NCBI RefSeq assembly: GCF_003076635.1
Contig: NZ_QDKG01000004.1
Span: 1 to 64,000, forward strand
Origin: Sphingobacterium corticibacter
GTDB lineage: Bacteria > Bacteroidota > Bacteroidia > Sphingobacteriales > Sphingobacteriaceae
Reading direction: 5' to 3'
DNA: 64,000 bases
The notes beneath the pieces are model-generated. The model was not told the origin of the DNA. It saw nothing but the letters and a program-made list of their open reading frames with translations, and searched no databases. Shown here in pieces: positions 7,942-17,746 of this stretch; the first letter of the stretch is position 1, and each line of letters begins with the position of its first letter. A program made the position numbers and the translations under genes.

Positions 7942-8751
7942 ATGGATAGAAAAGAAATTCAAATAAAAGACAAACTGGAATATCAACGTTTGATAAAGGT
8001 TGTGCCCTTTGATCTTTCCAAAAATCTTACTACACCCCATAAGCACAATGGTTACCTAGAGCTAGTCTTTCTTTCATGCACTACAGGTAGAAGTTTTATA
8101 GACGGAAGAGAAACAAAAATAAAAAGCCCCTGCTTGTTAGTGATTAAAAAAGATAATGTGCACCATTGGGAATTAACCAATCCAGTTAAAGGATTTGTTC
8201 TTTTAGTAAAGAGTCAATTTGTAGAGAGAAGCCTAGACTTGGAGGTCAATAGATTGGTGGATAGAATTGGACAGTTTGATACGATATATTTTAATCAGGA
8301 TAAGGTAATTGAAAAGCTTTTCGAACTCTTAGCTGTTGAGGAAAATAGGATCTGTCAGGAAGGTTTGTTCAAAGTGATACTGGCAAAAGCCCTTGAGTAT
8401 ACAACGGATTCAACAAAGAGTTTTTCTGTTCAGAAACATATCTACTATAAGTTCTGCGCTCTGCTTAATGAAACGCAGATAGTTGAAAACCACGTCGCTT
8501 ATTATGCGTCGATCCTGAACACTAGTCCACAAAATCTCAATGCCGCATGTAAAAAAAACATCAACCTAACAGCTTCGGAAGTTTTGGCAGGACACATTAT
8601 TAAAGAAGCTAAAAGATTACTTTTTTATACAACCAAATCCGTATCAGAAGTGGCATATCAGGTAGGTTTTACAGATAAATCAAACTTTTCAAAATATTTT
8701 AAACGATATACCGGACTTTCACCAGCAAACTATCGGAAGCAAAAACCTTAA
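7942..8751 (+). CDS. AraC-family transcriptional regulator
   Basis: A 269-residue regulator. The N-terminal half has a cupin-like sensing region (HKHNGYLELVFLS, then LVIKKDNVHHWEL). The C-terminal 100 residues carry the double helix-turn-helix, with the family hallmark KSVSEVAYQVGFTDKSNFSKYF followed by GLSPANYRK. Its stop overlaps the stop of the convergent outer-membrane gene by four bases. Possible targets are the DoxX gene upstream or the outer-membrane protein downstream; the sequence does not decide. Confidence 0.9.
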   Translation: MDRKEIQIKDKLEYQRLIKVVPFDLSKNLTTPHKHNGYLELVFLSCTTGRSFIDGRETKIKSPCLLVIKKDNVHHWELTNPVKGFVLLVKSQFVERSLDLEVNRLVDRIGQFDTIYFNQDKVIEKLFELLAVEENRICQEGLFKVILAKALEYTTDSTKSFSVQKHIYYKFCALLNETQIVENHVAYYASILNTSPQNLNAACKKNINLTASEVLAGHIIKEAKRLLFYTTKSVSEVAYQVGFTDKSNFSKYFKRYTGLSPANYRKQKP

Positions 8752-11192
8752 AATTCTTTTTCGCCAAATTCACTCTTCGGTAATTTTAGCATCTGATTTA
8801 ACCTATGAAGATTGAAATTCAAATTGACTAGAAATACATTCTTTTCATAAAAATAATTTGTGGTCGTGTGAAAATCTTGGGAGAACGTGGTGATCCTTTG
8901 TTCATTCACCTCCCAATTACCAAGTTCTATAAATTGCCACTGCAACTGCGCAGTCATTGCTCCTTTTAGGAATGTTTTGCTTACATTAAAATGTGGCGTC
9001 ACGAATCGCGAATCCATACCTTGTACAGTAGGTCTTTCTGACAGGTAGTTTATCTGCAAACCAGTGCTCCAATTCCCTGTAAAATCTGCCTGAACACCTG
9101 CATTAAAGGAATACACCCAATCTTGATTTGTTCTCGGTTCTTGGTAATCCAGTACTTGTCCTGAAATTCTGTAGTGATATAAATTTACACCAGCGTTGAC
9201 TTTCAACCAAGGCACTACCTTGTCTTCTCCGCCAAATTCCACGCCATAACGAGATCCTTGATCTGCATTGGTGAAAATACGGCGAAGAATAGTATCTGCA
9301 TAGACTGAATTTACCCGTTGAATAGGATTCTTAGTATGTTGGTAATAAGCATTCAGAAAGATGCTGCCTTTTTTAATTTTCTTTACCAATCCTGTTTCTG
9401 CGTTGGTGGTAAATTCCGGCACCAACTCAGGATCACCTTGTTCAAGTGTTTCGGAATGTTCCCGTTCAGGAATAGGGTTAAGTTCAAAGTTGTTGTTTCG
9501 CTGAACCCTTCTTGCAGCTGCTAACTTCCATGACCATCCCGAGCCAATGTCATGCATTAAATTAAAGGTAGGATATAGTTGATGAATAGCATATGGATAT
9601 TGTTGATTCCTATTTACCAGCAGCAGATCTCGCTGATAGTATTCATATCGTAGACCTAGCGAAAGTTGTATATTCGTGAATTGACGGTCGTACTGCGTAA
9701 AGAGCGCATGAACCTTATTGGTAGCATGTAATCTACCTGTGAACTCTGGTATCAATTCCAAATCATTTGTTCCATTTTCTGATGCAAGGTACTCGAAGTT
9801 ACCCCGCTGGATATCGTTCCTTAACTGGTATCCCGATAATACATCGGCATTTTTCAACTTCCAGTTATGTTGTAACATGAGTCTTAGCCCTCGCAATGGA
9901 TTAGTATAGGCGTTATTCGTCCATTGTACCGTGTCTGTTCTACTTTCTATATTACCATTTCTAGTTGAACCATAGATGTTAGCATATTCGTTGATTGCGC
10001 CTAATTGCAGAGAATGAGCGGCATTAATCTTATATTGATAGGAGATATCCAATAAATAAAATTCTCCTTGCTTATTTTGTAGGTTAGGATTGAAATAGTT
10101 TATGCTGGATAATTCTTGACCCGAAGAAGGTTGAATCGTTCTATTGGTATAATAAATATCAGCAACGCGATCTTGAAACTTTCGACTGGCCAATACGCCC
10201 ACATTGAAAGAATGCTTGTCGGATAATTCATAGGAGCCGCTCAATCTAATTCCAAAATTATATTTGTCAAAGCTGCGTTCACCCTCCGAAGGAAAGAAAG
10301 TTTGTCGGTCTCCAATGATCGTATTGACGTCCCCCTCACGAAACCCCGCATTGTCATTTCTTAAGTAGTTTACCGAACCAGTAAGTTCCAACCTGTCATG
10401 CCTATACTGGAAAGCAATGTCACTCCCGAAACGCTTTTGGCTTTCGCGGTTATTGTAATCATTAATACTTGGTAGCCCACCCTGAAGATTGAGTATCCAT
10501 GCAAATCCGTTAGTGGTAGATTTTCTTGTCTTTAGATTGATAATACCACCTTTGCCATCAGGATCAAATTGCGCGGTAGGACTAGTTATATATTCTACTT
10601 CTAGAACATCATTTGCTGCTATTTGATTTAAGATAGTCTCAGGATCGAGCAGGGATGGTTTCCCATTGACTAACACGATCATCCCAGTATTGCCCCGCAT
10701 ACTGATATTCCCGTTAGCATCTATGGATGCAGAAGGTAGGTTCTTAACGATATCTAATGCCGTTCCTCCTACTGCGTTCTTAAATAGGCTAGCTTGGTAG
10801 GTCTGTCTATCACTACTGTGTTTTTGTCCTGACTGACTAGCTGTTATTCTTACCTTTTCTACACTATTTGTGGCACTGGAAATCAGGACAGATCCGATAT
10901 CGGTTACTGTATGATCTTTTATTTCGACAGTTATTTCTTTTTTATTATAGCCAATAAACTTGACAAGTAAGCGGTATTTCCCGTTATGTAGAGCGGAAAA
11001 ATTAAAAACACCAAATGAATCTGTTGTCATCCCATTAACAACCTTGTCATTACTATCGATTAAATTAACACTGGCATAGGCTACCGCAATATTATGAATA
11101 GAGTCTTTAACGACTCCTGTAAGTTTGGAACTTTGTGCATAAGCTATCTGAAACGCAAATAAAAAGCTGATCAGAGTTAGAAATCTGGTCAT
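8748..11192 (-). CDS. Outer-membrane beta-barrel protein, TonB-receptor-like
   Basis: An 814-residue outer-membrane protein. A signal peptide ends near residue 19 (AYAQS). A carboxypeptidase-regulatory-like beta domain follows (about 22-105, LTGVVKDS...AYASVNLID), then a plug-like domain with SMRGNTGMIVLVNGKPS and the motif PTAQFDPDGKGGIINL, then a long barrel region of the OMP_b-brl_3 type. These proteins resemble TonB-dependent receptors but usually lack a clear TonB box; the substrate is unknown. The gene is alone on its strand and converges on the AraC gene. Confidence 0.88.
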   Translation of the reverse strand: MTRFLTLISFLFAFQIAYAQSSKLTGVVKDSIHNIAVAYASVNLIDSNDKVVNGMTTDSFGVFNFSALHNGKYRLLVKFIGYNKKEITVEIKDHTVTDIGSVLISSATNSVEKVRITASQSGQKHSSDRQTYQASLFKNAVGGTALDIVKNLPSASIDANGNISMRGNTGMIVLVNGKPSLLDPETILNQIAANDVLEVEYITSPTAQFDPDGKGGIINLKTRKSTTNGFAWILNLQGGLPSINDYNNRESQKRFGSDIAFQYRHDRLELTGSVNYLRNDNAGFREGDVNTIIGDRQTFFPSEGERSFDKYNFGIRLSGSYELSDKHSFNVGVLASRKFQDRVADIYYTNRTIQPSSGQELSSINYFNPNLQNKQGEFYLLDISYQYKINAAHSLQLGAINEYANIYGSTRNGNIESRTDTVQWTNNAYTNPLRGLRLMLQHNWKLKNADVLSGYQLRNDIQRGNFEYLASENGTNDLELIPEFTGRLHATNKVHALFTQYDRQFTNIQLSLGLRYEYYQRDLLLVNRNQQYPYAIHQLYPTFNLMHDIGSGWSWKLAAARRVQRNNNFELNPIPEREHSETLEQGDPELVPEFTTNAETGLVKKIKKGSIFLNAYYQHTKNPIQRVNSVYADTILRRIFTNADQGSRYGVEFGGEDKVVPWLKVNAGVNLYHYRISGQVLDYQEPRTNQDWVYSFNAGVQADFTGNWSTGLQINYLSERPTVQGMDSRFVTPHFNVSKTFLKGAMTAQLQWQFIELGNWEVNEQRITTFSQDFHTTTNYFYEKNVFLVNLNFNLHRLNQMLKLPKSEFGEKEF

Positions 11193-11660
11193 TAAGTCTA
11201 GTTTTTTTTAAAATTAGGAAAGAATACTAGAGAGCCAATGTGTATTTTAAATTGTACTCTTTTTTATTCAAATAAACCTCGTTGCATATTTATCTCAGGA
11301 CACATGTAAATAGTATTTATAACAAATTCGAGAGAGATATTTCTCCTTGAATATTAATAAATATGATAATATCGCAATATGGATTTGGGTCTAAGGGGTA
11401 TAATGAGGTAAATATAAGTAGATCAATAGAAGAGAACGGTTCCACTCCAGGCGTTTTCTTCTTTATTCAATTTGGATTTAAACTTCAGCTGTTTGAGGCA
11501 GGTTGTTGCGAATCTTACACCAGCTACGGCGAAAATGAATGTACTCTTTTACCAGTAAGTTGTGAAGCCGAAAACTTTTAATCAGTTGGTATATATTTTT
11601 AGCTACACTTTTAGCTGGATAAGAAGTTAAGATCTGTTCTTTTTTCGCTTTAATTTTCAG
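11193..11660. other. Intergenic region with one doubtful short frame
   Basis: Upstream region of the outer-membrane gene. It contains a half-site of the ArsR operator (ATCGCAATAT at 11371-11380), which is probably coincidental, and a doubtful 72-codon frame at 11363-11581 on the plus strand. No repeat or RNA gene was seen. Confidence 0.5.
11363..11581 (+). CDS. Doubtful 72-aa reading frame, Cys-containing
   Basis: An ATG-started frame of 72 codons with four Cys in its second half (GCCESY, NECT, VSCE). No family recognised, no coding-like context, and it lies in the promoter region of a gene on the other strand. It may be chance; I list it because the start is an ATG and the frame fills much of a 470-bp gap. 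Confidence 0.15.
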   Translation: MIISQYGFGSKGYNEVNISRSIEENGSTPGVFFFIQFGFKLQLFEAGCCESYTSYGENECTLLPVSCEAENF

Positions 11661-12035
11661 CTAATCAACACCTTGTTGATTCATGAAGATATAGTAAAAG
11701 ACCGTACCAATAGCATAACACAAAACGTCTGCCCAATCAGCTACAAATAAAGGCTGCAAGAGTGGAAATATAACTTCTGCAATTATACTTACCAGCAGGA
11801 AATAGTGAAACAAGGTAATTTTTGACAAAGTATATTGACTTGATCTTCCAACAATATATCTCCGCTCCCAGAGAACAATATGTAGTGTAATAGGCATCAT
11901 CAAGATGGGATCCAGATAGGAGTCTATCCATGTCAATTGTATACCCAGTATCCATTGTAAGATTTGATGTGAGATAAATAGCAAAGAAAAGCATATAAAC
12001 CACGGATCCAGAAAGTGTGCAATACTTTTTTTCAA
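11661..12035 (-). CDS. Small integral membrane protein, function unknown
   Basis: About 124 residues with four hydrophobic segments (FICFSLLFISHQILQWIL; ILMMPITLHIVLWERR; ITLFHYFLLVSIIAEVIFPLL; VLCYAIGTVFYYIFM). The frame is open further upstream to 12086, but a TTG at 12035 overlaps the stop of the preceding gene as TTGA, the classic sign of translational coupling, and gives the more natural N-terminus MKKSIAHFLDPWF. Related Bacteroidota proteins exist under vague transporter names. The function is not known to me. Confidence 0.65.
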   Translation of the reverse strand: MKKSIAHFLDPWFICFSLLFISHQILQWILGIQLTWIDSYLDPILMMPITLHIVLWERRYIVGRSSQYTLSKITLFHYFLLVSIIAEVIFPLLQPLFVADWADVLCYAIGTVFYYIFMNQQGVD

Positions 12036-12247
12036 AGTAATAAAAAGAATATTAGACCACCAATGATAAGCATGACGGGAGAACATGCCAGAACAAACAG
12101 TATAATTGGAATTTTAAGTATGGATTTCCCAACCTGAACCCACCTTGAATCTTCAGGATCAGGTTTGCACCATGCGCTAAATTTGCCAATCTTATCGGTT
12201 ACCCAATCCCAAAGCTGTGTTCTTGTACTCTTTGCATTAAATCCCAT
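12032..12247 (-). CDS. Small membrane-anchored protein, function unknown
   Basis: 71 residues: a soluble N-terminal half with WDWVTDKIGKFSAWCKPDPEDSRW, then one or two hydrophobic helices to the C-terminus (IILFVLACSPVMLIIGGLIFFLLL region). ATG start with no overlap upstream. It is directly coupled to the downstream small membrane protein by a TTGA overlap, so the two probably work together. No family recognised. Confidence 0.6.
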   Translation of the reverse strand: MGFNAKSTRTQLWDWVTDKIGKFSAWCKPDPEDSRWVQVGKSILKIPIILFVLACSPVMLIIGGLIFFLLL

Positions 12248-12332
12248 AAATGTAAGCGATTGCTTAATGTATAAACAACGATGTTACCCCATAGTTCTAA
12301 CCAATTGTATTTAGGGACTGTCTGGTATCTAC

Positions 12333-13175
12333 TTATACCATTTTCCCAGCTAGAAAGACCGGACAGCGAGGATTCAATATAATTGCCTTGGCCAAACTTT
12401 TCTGGAAAAGGTTTTCAAAAAAGTTTCGATCGTGAGCTAGTGTAAGCAAACACATGTCTGCACTTGACTGCTCCAGTATTCGATTAACTGTTTCAATCGT
12501 TTCGGGCTGGTCAACAATTGCATTTTCTAACTGCATTTGTAATATCGGCTTCAACACGCTGTGCCAAGATTCAAGTTTTGCAGCAGTTTGATCCGCTATC
12601 TGTTCCTTGGATAAAATATGAATGAGAGATATTTTAGAGAAGTATTCTTTGAATATTTTAGCGAATACATTACCAGTATACTTATCATCTTTATGGAAAT
12701 CGCTAAAAAACACAGCATTCAAGCTACCGTTCATAATATAGTTATGGGGTACAACGATCAGCGGTTTAACCACCGATTTTGCTACATGGTAGGTATTGCT
12801 TCCTATCAAGTCTGCCCGAATTCCCGATGCACCATGCGTGCCCATGACGATGAGCGATATTTGATCGGTCTTGCAAGCGTGTTCCACGGACTCCAATAGC
12901 GGACCCTCAAACAATGTACTTTGGATCTCAAGATTATTACCTTTGTCCAGCTTAAGTTTACCAAGGAATTCTGACATTCCTTTTTCAGCGCCAATGGCCG
13001 CGCGTTGCTTATCGGTTTGATTGGCCAAGGGGCTCTGGAATGACGATGTGAATGGTTGATAAGCGTGCAATAATTCTATATTGCAATTTAGCAACTTTGC
13101 CAGTGAACAGGCATAGTGAGCTGCCGAGAGTGCGTTTTCAGAATAATCTACAGGTACTAGTATTGTATTTGCCAT
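12333..13175 (-). CDS. Universal stress protein with two USP domains
   Basis: 280 residues with two UspA-type domains (about 1-145 and 150-280). The first has the ATP-site pattern MGTHGASGIRADLIGSNT with PLIVVPH after it; the second is more divergent (LLTLAHDRNFFENL). Typical of stress and energy-limitation responses in the cytoplasm. It is divergent from uppP across a 190-bp gap and sits with potassium and sodium transport genes, which suggests a role in ion or pH stress. Confidence 0.9.
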   Translation of the reverse strand: MANTILVPVDYSENALSAAHYACSLAKLLNCNIELLHAYQPFTSSFQSPLANQTDKQRAAIGAEKGMSEFLGKLKLDKGNNLEIQSTLFEGPLLESVEHACKTDQISLIVMGTHGASGIRADLIGSNTYHVAKSVVKPLIVVPHNYIMNGSLNAVFFSDFHKDDKYTGNVFAKIFKEYFSKISLIHILSKEQIADQTAAKLESWHSVLKPILQMQLENAIVDQPETIETVNRILEQSSADMCLLTLAHDRNFFENLFQKSLAKAIILNPRCPVFLAGKMV

Positions 13176-13366
13176 AAGACGGAATGTGTGGTCTATGTGT
13201 TCTGGATCATGCTAAGTTAAAAAAAATCACTGATTACAGGCAGCCAGTCTGCCGGGTTTACCTTGAATATCCGTAACGTTTTTAAAAAAAACTTATAAGT
13301 TTGCACGATCACACAAGCAGGAAGGAAACTCGAGCCACCTGTCAAATAATAGCAAAATAATAATCT

Positions 13367-14173
13367 ATGGAAGAATTAAAAGCACTGATTGTAGGAATTG
13401 TACAGGGATTTACAGAATTTTTGCCGGTCTCCTCAAGCGGCCACATCGTTATCGCACAGGAACTTTTAGGACTGGACTTTGGTGAAGAGAATCTCACATT
13501 CGCCATTATACTGCACTGTGCGACAGCGCTGAGCACGATCGTAGTATTCCGCCATGATATATGGAATATTATAAAAGGACTGGTAGCCTTTAAGGACAAA
13601 AATGCGATGGGTTTCGCCCTTTATGTTGTGGTGTCTATGATCCCTGCCGCAGTGGCCGGACTGTTTTTTCTTGAGCAACTCGAAACCCTTTTTTCTAACC
13701 TGCGCGTAGTAGGATTCTCACTCTTAATAACAGCGCTGCTGCTATATTTTGCCGATCGGCAAACTGACAATACCGGTCAACTTTCTGCCACAAAATCTTT
13801 TTTTATCGGACTCGCGCAGATGATGGCGGCTATCCTTCCGGGACTCTCGCGCTCAGGAAGCACGATTGCTACAGCGGTCATTTTAAAGATCGATCGGACA
13901 GTCGCAGCACGTTTTTCCTTTTTAATGGTGCTCCCGCTAATATTGGGCGCTACACTTAAAAAGATCTTCGATAGTTCAGGCAGCGCGTCCCCTTCCACCC
14001 AGACAGTATCTGTTGCCGCTTTGGCGCTCGGTTTTTTAGCGGCCTTCATATGTGGCCTGATCGCCTGCAAGTGGATGATTGCTCTGGTTAAACAGGCTAA
14101 GCTTGCTTACTTTTCCTATTACTGCGCGCTTGTGGGGTTTGGTGTGCTCGTGTATACCTTTATTGGCGCGTAG
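13367..14173 (+). CDS. uppP: Undecaprenyl-diphosphatase
   Basis: 268-residue integral membrane enzyme of the BacA/UppP family, which dephosphorylates undecaprenyl diphosphate to recycle the lipid carrier for peptidoglycan and other envelope polymers. The two active-site motifs are present: GFTEFLPVSSSGH (about 14-26, Glu17) and PGLSRSGSTIA (about 157-167, with the key Arg). Overexpression of this family gives bacitracin resistance. The stop lies one base from the convergent trkA stop. An accessory copy beside the ion-homeostasis genes is unusual but the protein looks complete. Confidence 0.92.
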   Translation: MEELKALIVGIVQGFTEFLPVSSSGHIVIAQELLGLDFGEENLTFAIILHCATALSTIVVFRHDIWNIIKGLVAFKDKNAMGFALYVVVSMIPAAVAGLFFLEQLETLFSNLRVVGFSLLITALLLYFADRQTDNTGQLSATKSFFIGLAQMMAAILPGLSRSGSTIATAVILKIDRTVAARFSFLMVLPLILGATLKKIFDSSGSASPSTQTVSVAALALGFLAAFICGLIACKWMIALVKQAKLAYFSYYCALVGFGVLVYTFIGA

Positions 14174-14174
14174 G

Positions 14175-14852
14175 TTATAAAAAAGACTTAATGTTGTCGT
14201 TGTGGCCATAAAGCACTAAAATATCATCCTGCTCCAGAACAGTATCTGGTCGGGGTATGCCGTGCAGTATGGTCGTGACGATGCTTTTCCCGAACGAGGA
14301 TTCTTTCCGGGTGTTTTTTAATATGGTAAGCACGAGCAGTTCATATTTTTCCCTAAAGCCCACATCCATGATCGTTTTTCCAACCTGTCGGCTTGGAACC
14401 AGTACCTCCACAATTGAATACTGGCTATTAAGCTCGAAAGAGTCTATTAGATCAGTCATGCTCAACCTTTTGGACCAACGCTCAGCCGATTCTTCCTCGG
14501 GATGGGCAATCTCATCTACGCCAATAGCCTGTAGCACCTTTTCGTGCAGATGGTTCACGGCACGGCTGATCAGACGTTTTACGCCTGCTTCCTTGCAGAG
14601 CGCAGTCACCATGATATTAGCTCCCTCGTTTTCTCCTATCCCTACAACCACAATATCCGTATTGCGCAATGGCAGTGTTAAAAAAGCAGCCTCATCGGCA
14701 GCATCCAGACAGATGGTATGCGTAATTTTTTCCTTTAATGCAGTTACTCGCTCTATACGCTGGTCTACCCCGATCACCTCGTGACCTTGTCGGGTCAGTT
14801 TTTGAGATAGCGAAGCGCCAAAATTTCCAAGGCCTATGATGATAAATTTCAT
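14175..14852 (-). CDS. trkA: TrkA/KtrA-type potassium uptake regulatory subunit
   Basis: 225-residue cytoplasmic gating subunit. An RCK_N Rossmann domain (IIGLGNFGASLSQKL, GxGxxG-type, residues 4-18) is followed by a TrkA_C domain from about 140. The single RCK unit of about 220 residues is the KtrA arrangement rather than the double TrkA of enterobacteria. It starts 11 bases after trkH, so the two form a transporter operon. Confidence 0.9.
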   Translation of the reverse strand: MKFIIIGLGNFGASLSQKLTRQGHEVIGVDQRIERVTALKEKITHTICLDAADEAAFLTLPLRNTDIVVVGIGENEGANIMVTALCKEAGVKRLISRAVNHLHEKVLQAIGVDEIAHPEEESAERWSKRLSMTDLIDSFELNSQYSIVEVLVPSRQVGKTIMDVGFREKYELLVLTILKNTRKESSFGKSIVTTILHGIPRPDTVLEQDDILVLYGHNDNIKSFL

Positions 14853-14863
14853 ATTATAAAATG

Positions 14864-16246
14864 CTAATAGATTGTGAGTTCTTCCGATGCATATCGGTAC
14901 TGCAGATGTTTAACCTTTTTGATTACTGCAATCAACATGGATAGCATCGTTACCCGGCCGATAAACATGGTAATGATAAGAATGATCTTACTCCCAATAG
15001 TGAAGCTGCTGGTTACGTTGAGTGACAGCCCTACCGTACTGTAGGCCGAAAAGCATTCAAAAGCAATATCCATGAGTGGCTTACTAGGTTCAAAAAATGA
15101 GATAAGTATAATAGCCACGCCAATTGTGATCAAGGAAAGAAACATGGTGGCGAAAGCGCGCTGGATAGTGACCGGGCTAATTTCCCGGCGGAAAACTTCC
15201 GTACGATCCTTACCCCTGGCCAGACTAAATACGTTTAAAACCGCTACGGCGAGTGTACTTGTCTTGATCCCGCCACCGGTACTGTTTGGTGAAGCACCGA
15301 TCCACATCAGAAAGATTATAAATATAATACTGGAAAACTCCAATGCAGCAAAATCGACACTATTAAAGCCAGCAGTCCGAGGCGTGGTAGCTGTAGCAAA
15401 TGCAATTACCCATTTACCAAAACCATCGTGGGAGGACAATACATTACGGTATTCATTGGCATAAATAAAGATTGTGGCAAAAACCGATGCCAGCAGGGTG
15501 GTGATCAGATTGATCTTACTGTTTATATTAATTACCCACGGCTGAAAGAAATATTCACGTTTGCCCAACTTCCCAAGTATCCGGCGTGCCACGTGGCGTA
15601 AATACTTCAGGATATTAACCACAATTGGAAAGCCCAATCCGCCAAGAATGTACGTGGCAGCCAATAAAAGCTGGAAAGTATAATTATTCACGTAGCCCGC
15701 AGTAGCAGCTCCAGATGGCAGAATAGAAAACCCTGCATTACAAAATGCGGACACCGAATGAAATATGGCTATAAAGAGCTGATCAGCAAAATGCAGATCT
15801 TGGTCTGAGATGCTAAAGAAAATGAAAATGCCGCTAATCAGCTCTATACTAAATGTGATGTAAACTGTACGCCGGAGCAGAACAAAAACTTCCGACATCC
15901 GATCCGTGTTGGAAAAGTTGCCAATAGCAAGTTGGTTTTCATACGTACTGCCCCCTTTTAAAAAGTAACTGAACAGACCTGCGAAAGACAAAATACCGAT
16001 ACCTCCAGCTTGAATTAGCAGCATGATTATGAATTGGCCCATTCGGGTAAAATAGGTTGCTGTGTCAACCACTGCGAGTCCTGTAACACATACAGCGCTG
16101 GTGGAGGTGAACAGCGCATCAACCCAGGAGAGTTCAGCCTGAAGGGCAAATGGCATTTTTAATAAAATACAACCTGCCAATATCAGAAGCATGAAGCTCA
16201 ATACAAAAAGCTGCGCTGGGTTATATAACTTCTGTCTACTTACCAT
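14864..16246 (-). CDS. trkH: TrkH/KtrB-type potassium uptake membrane subunit
   Basis: 460-residue K+ translocating subunit with four M1-P-M2-like repeats. Selectivity-filter-type loops are seen as TSTSAVCVTGLAV, SVSAFCNAGFS, TATTPRTAGFN and AYSTVGLSLN; GASPNSTGGGIKTS is a further family motif. An open frame continues upstream to a GTG at 16291, but the ATG at 16246 (MVSRQKLYNP) is preferred because the extra 15 residues have no family counterpart. It is followed by trkA in one operon. Confidence 0.9.
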   Translation of the reverse strand: MVSRQKLYNPAQLFVLSFMLLILAGCILLKMPFALQAELSWVDALFTSTSAVCVTGLAVVDTATYFTRMGQFIIMLLIQAGGIGILSFAGLFSYFLKGGSTYENQLAIGNFSNTDRMSEVFVLLRRTVYITFSIELISGIFIFFSISDQDLHFADQLFIAIFHSVSAFCNAGFSILPSGAATAGYVNNYTFQLLLAATYILGGLGFPIVVNILKYLRHVARRILGKLGKREYFFQPWVININSKINLITTLLASVFATIFIYANEYRNVLSSHDGFGKWVIAFATATTPRTAGFNSVDFAALEFSSIIFIIFLMWIGASPNSTGGGIKTSTLAVAVLNVFSLARGKDRTEVFRREISPVTIQRAFATMFLSLITIGVAIILISFFEPSKPLMDIAFECFSAYSTVGLSLNVTSSFTIGSKIILIITMFIGRVTMLSMLIAVIKKVKHLQYRYASEELTIY

Positions 16247-16399
16247 GTTTATTATTGGGCATAAAAGTAGGAAAATTCGCGGAACTGCCACCCAGAACCT
16301 TTAAATTTGCGATGGGACTACTTAGTAGCTAACTATTTGTTATTATAGAAAACGCAGCCTAGTTTTAGTCAATTAAAAAGATCAATAAATAATTATCTG

Positions 16400-17626
16400 A
16401 TGCAAAGAATAAACTTAACAGTATTCAAGAACTTTTTCCAATCTGCAAATGCCGGAGGTATCCTGCTATTGATATGTGTTTTACTCTCTCTGGCAATAGC
16501 CAATAGTCCTTTCAAAGATAATCTCCATGCTTTTTTAGATTACCCTTTAGGTAAAGACTTCGGTTCTGTTCATCTTCGATATCCTATTCTGCTGTGGATA
16601 AATGATGGTCTAATGGCCATATTTTTTCTTTTGGTCGGTCTGGAAATAAAGCGCGAGGTAGTGGAAGGCGAGTTGTCATCACCAAAGAAAGCATCGCTGC
16701 CCATATTATGTGCTATAGGTGGAGCTATTGTACCTGCACTAATTTATTTAAGCTTCAATAGTGGTACTACAACTGAGGGTGGCTGGGGTATCCCAATGGC
16801 TACTGACATCGCTTTTGCACTGGCCGTGATCAACATTTTAGGTAAGAGTATTCCGGCGAGTTTAAAAATATTTCTGGCAGCACTTGCTATAGTAGATGAT
16901 CTGATTGCCATATTGGTCATCGCATTTTTTTATTCTTCTGGTATAGAGCTGAGCTATCTTATGTACGCGGGGATCGGTTTAGTGTTGTTAATCATCATGA
17001 ATCGTCTCAATATACTCAACCCCTATTTATATCTTATTCCCGGTGTGTTCGTTTGGTATTTTGTGCATCATTCTGGCATCCATGCTACCATAGCTGGTGT
17101 TCTTGTTGCCATGACTATTCCTACAAATGATACGGAAATAGAATCTCCCTTAGAGCGACTAGAACATGCATTAGTTCGTCCTGTAAATTTTTTGATTATC
17201 CCACTTTTTGCTTTCGCTAATACGAATATTACCCTGCAAAGCGAGATGATCGATGGATTAGCCGCGCCACTTGGCCTAGGAATCACTTTGGGACTGCTAT
17301 TGGGAAAACCCATCGGAATATTTCTCACCACATTGCTCTGCGTTAAGACCAAAATTGGATTATTGCCAAAAGGAAGTAATTGGATACATATTATAGGTGT
17401 AGGATTGCTGGCCGGAATTGGCTTTACGATGTCCATTTTTATTGCGCTGCTTTCTTTTTCAGATCCTCTACATGTATCCGAGGCGAAGCTATCTATTCTG
17501 CTAACCTCACTATTAGCAGGAATTATAGGCTATCTACTTCTGTATTTCAGTCCCAAGAAAACTATTTCCGACAATAAGAAGCTCGATAACGAGACCATTA
17601 CCATTGGAAAATCCCTTGACGAATAG
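16400..17626 (+). CDS. nhaA: Na+/H+ antiporter NhaA
   Basis: 408-residue antiporter of the NhaA family, exporting Na+ (or Li+) in exchange for protons. The diagnostic motif AIVDDLIAIL places the two ion-binding Asp at about 166-167; MATDIAFALAV (Asp136) and the Gly-rich C-terminal block GLLAGIGFTMSIFIALLSF are also present. It is divergent from the trkHA operon, and with USP and uppP makes up an ion and pH stress block between the two arsenic operons. Confidence 0.95.
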   Translation: MQRINLTVFKNFFQSANAGGILLLICVLLSLAIANSPFKDNLHAFLDYPLGKDFGSVHLRYPILLWINDGLMAIFFLLVGLEIKREVVEGELSSPKKASLPILCAIGGAIVPALIYLSFNSGTTTEGGWGIPMATDIAFALAVINILGKSIPASLKIFLAALAIVDDLIAILVIAFFYSSGIELSYLMYAGIGLVLLIIMNRLNILNPYLYLIPGVFVWYFVHHSGIHATIAGVLVAMTIPTNDTEIESPLERLEHALVRPVNFLIIPLFAFANTNITLQSEMIDGLAAPLGLGITLGLLLGKPIGIFLTTLLCVKTKIGLLPKGSNWIHIIGVGLLAGIGFTMSIFIALLSFSDPLHVSEAKLSILLTSLLAGIIGYLLLYFSPKKTISDNKKLDNETITIGKSLDE

Positions 17627-17746
17627 AAAATGCCGTAAAGGCTTAGGAACATAGGTATGCATCACTTGCTTAAAGACCTTTTTAAGACCTCATTGATGTA
17701 AAACAAAATCCGATTTTAGATGCTTTTAGAAATAAATTGGTAAGAG

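Noticed and set aside
11371..11380. ArsR half-operator ATCGCAATAT upstream of the outer-membrane protein gene
   Set aside because: Only one half-site is present, about 180 bp from the start codon, and there is no matching promoter; likely chance in AT-rich DNA.
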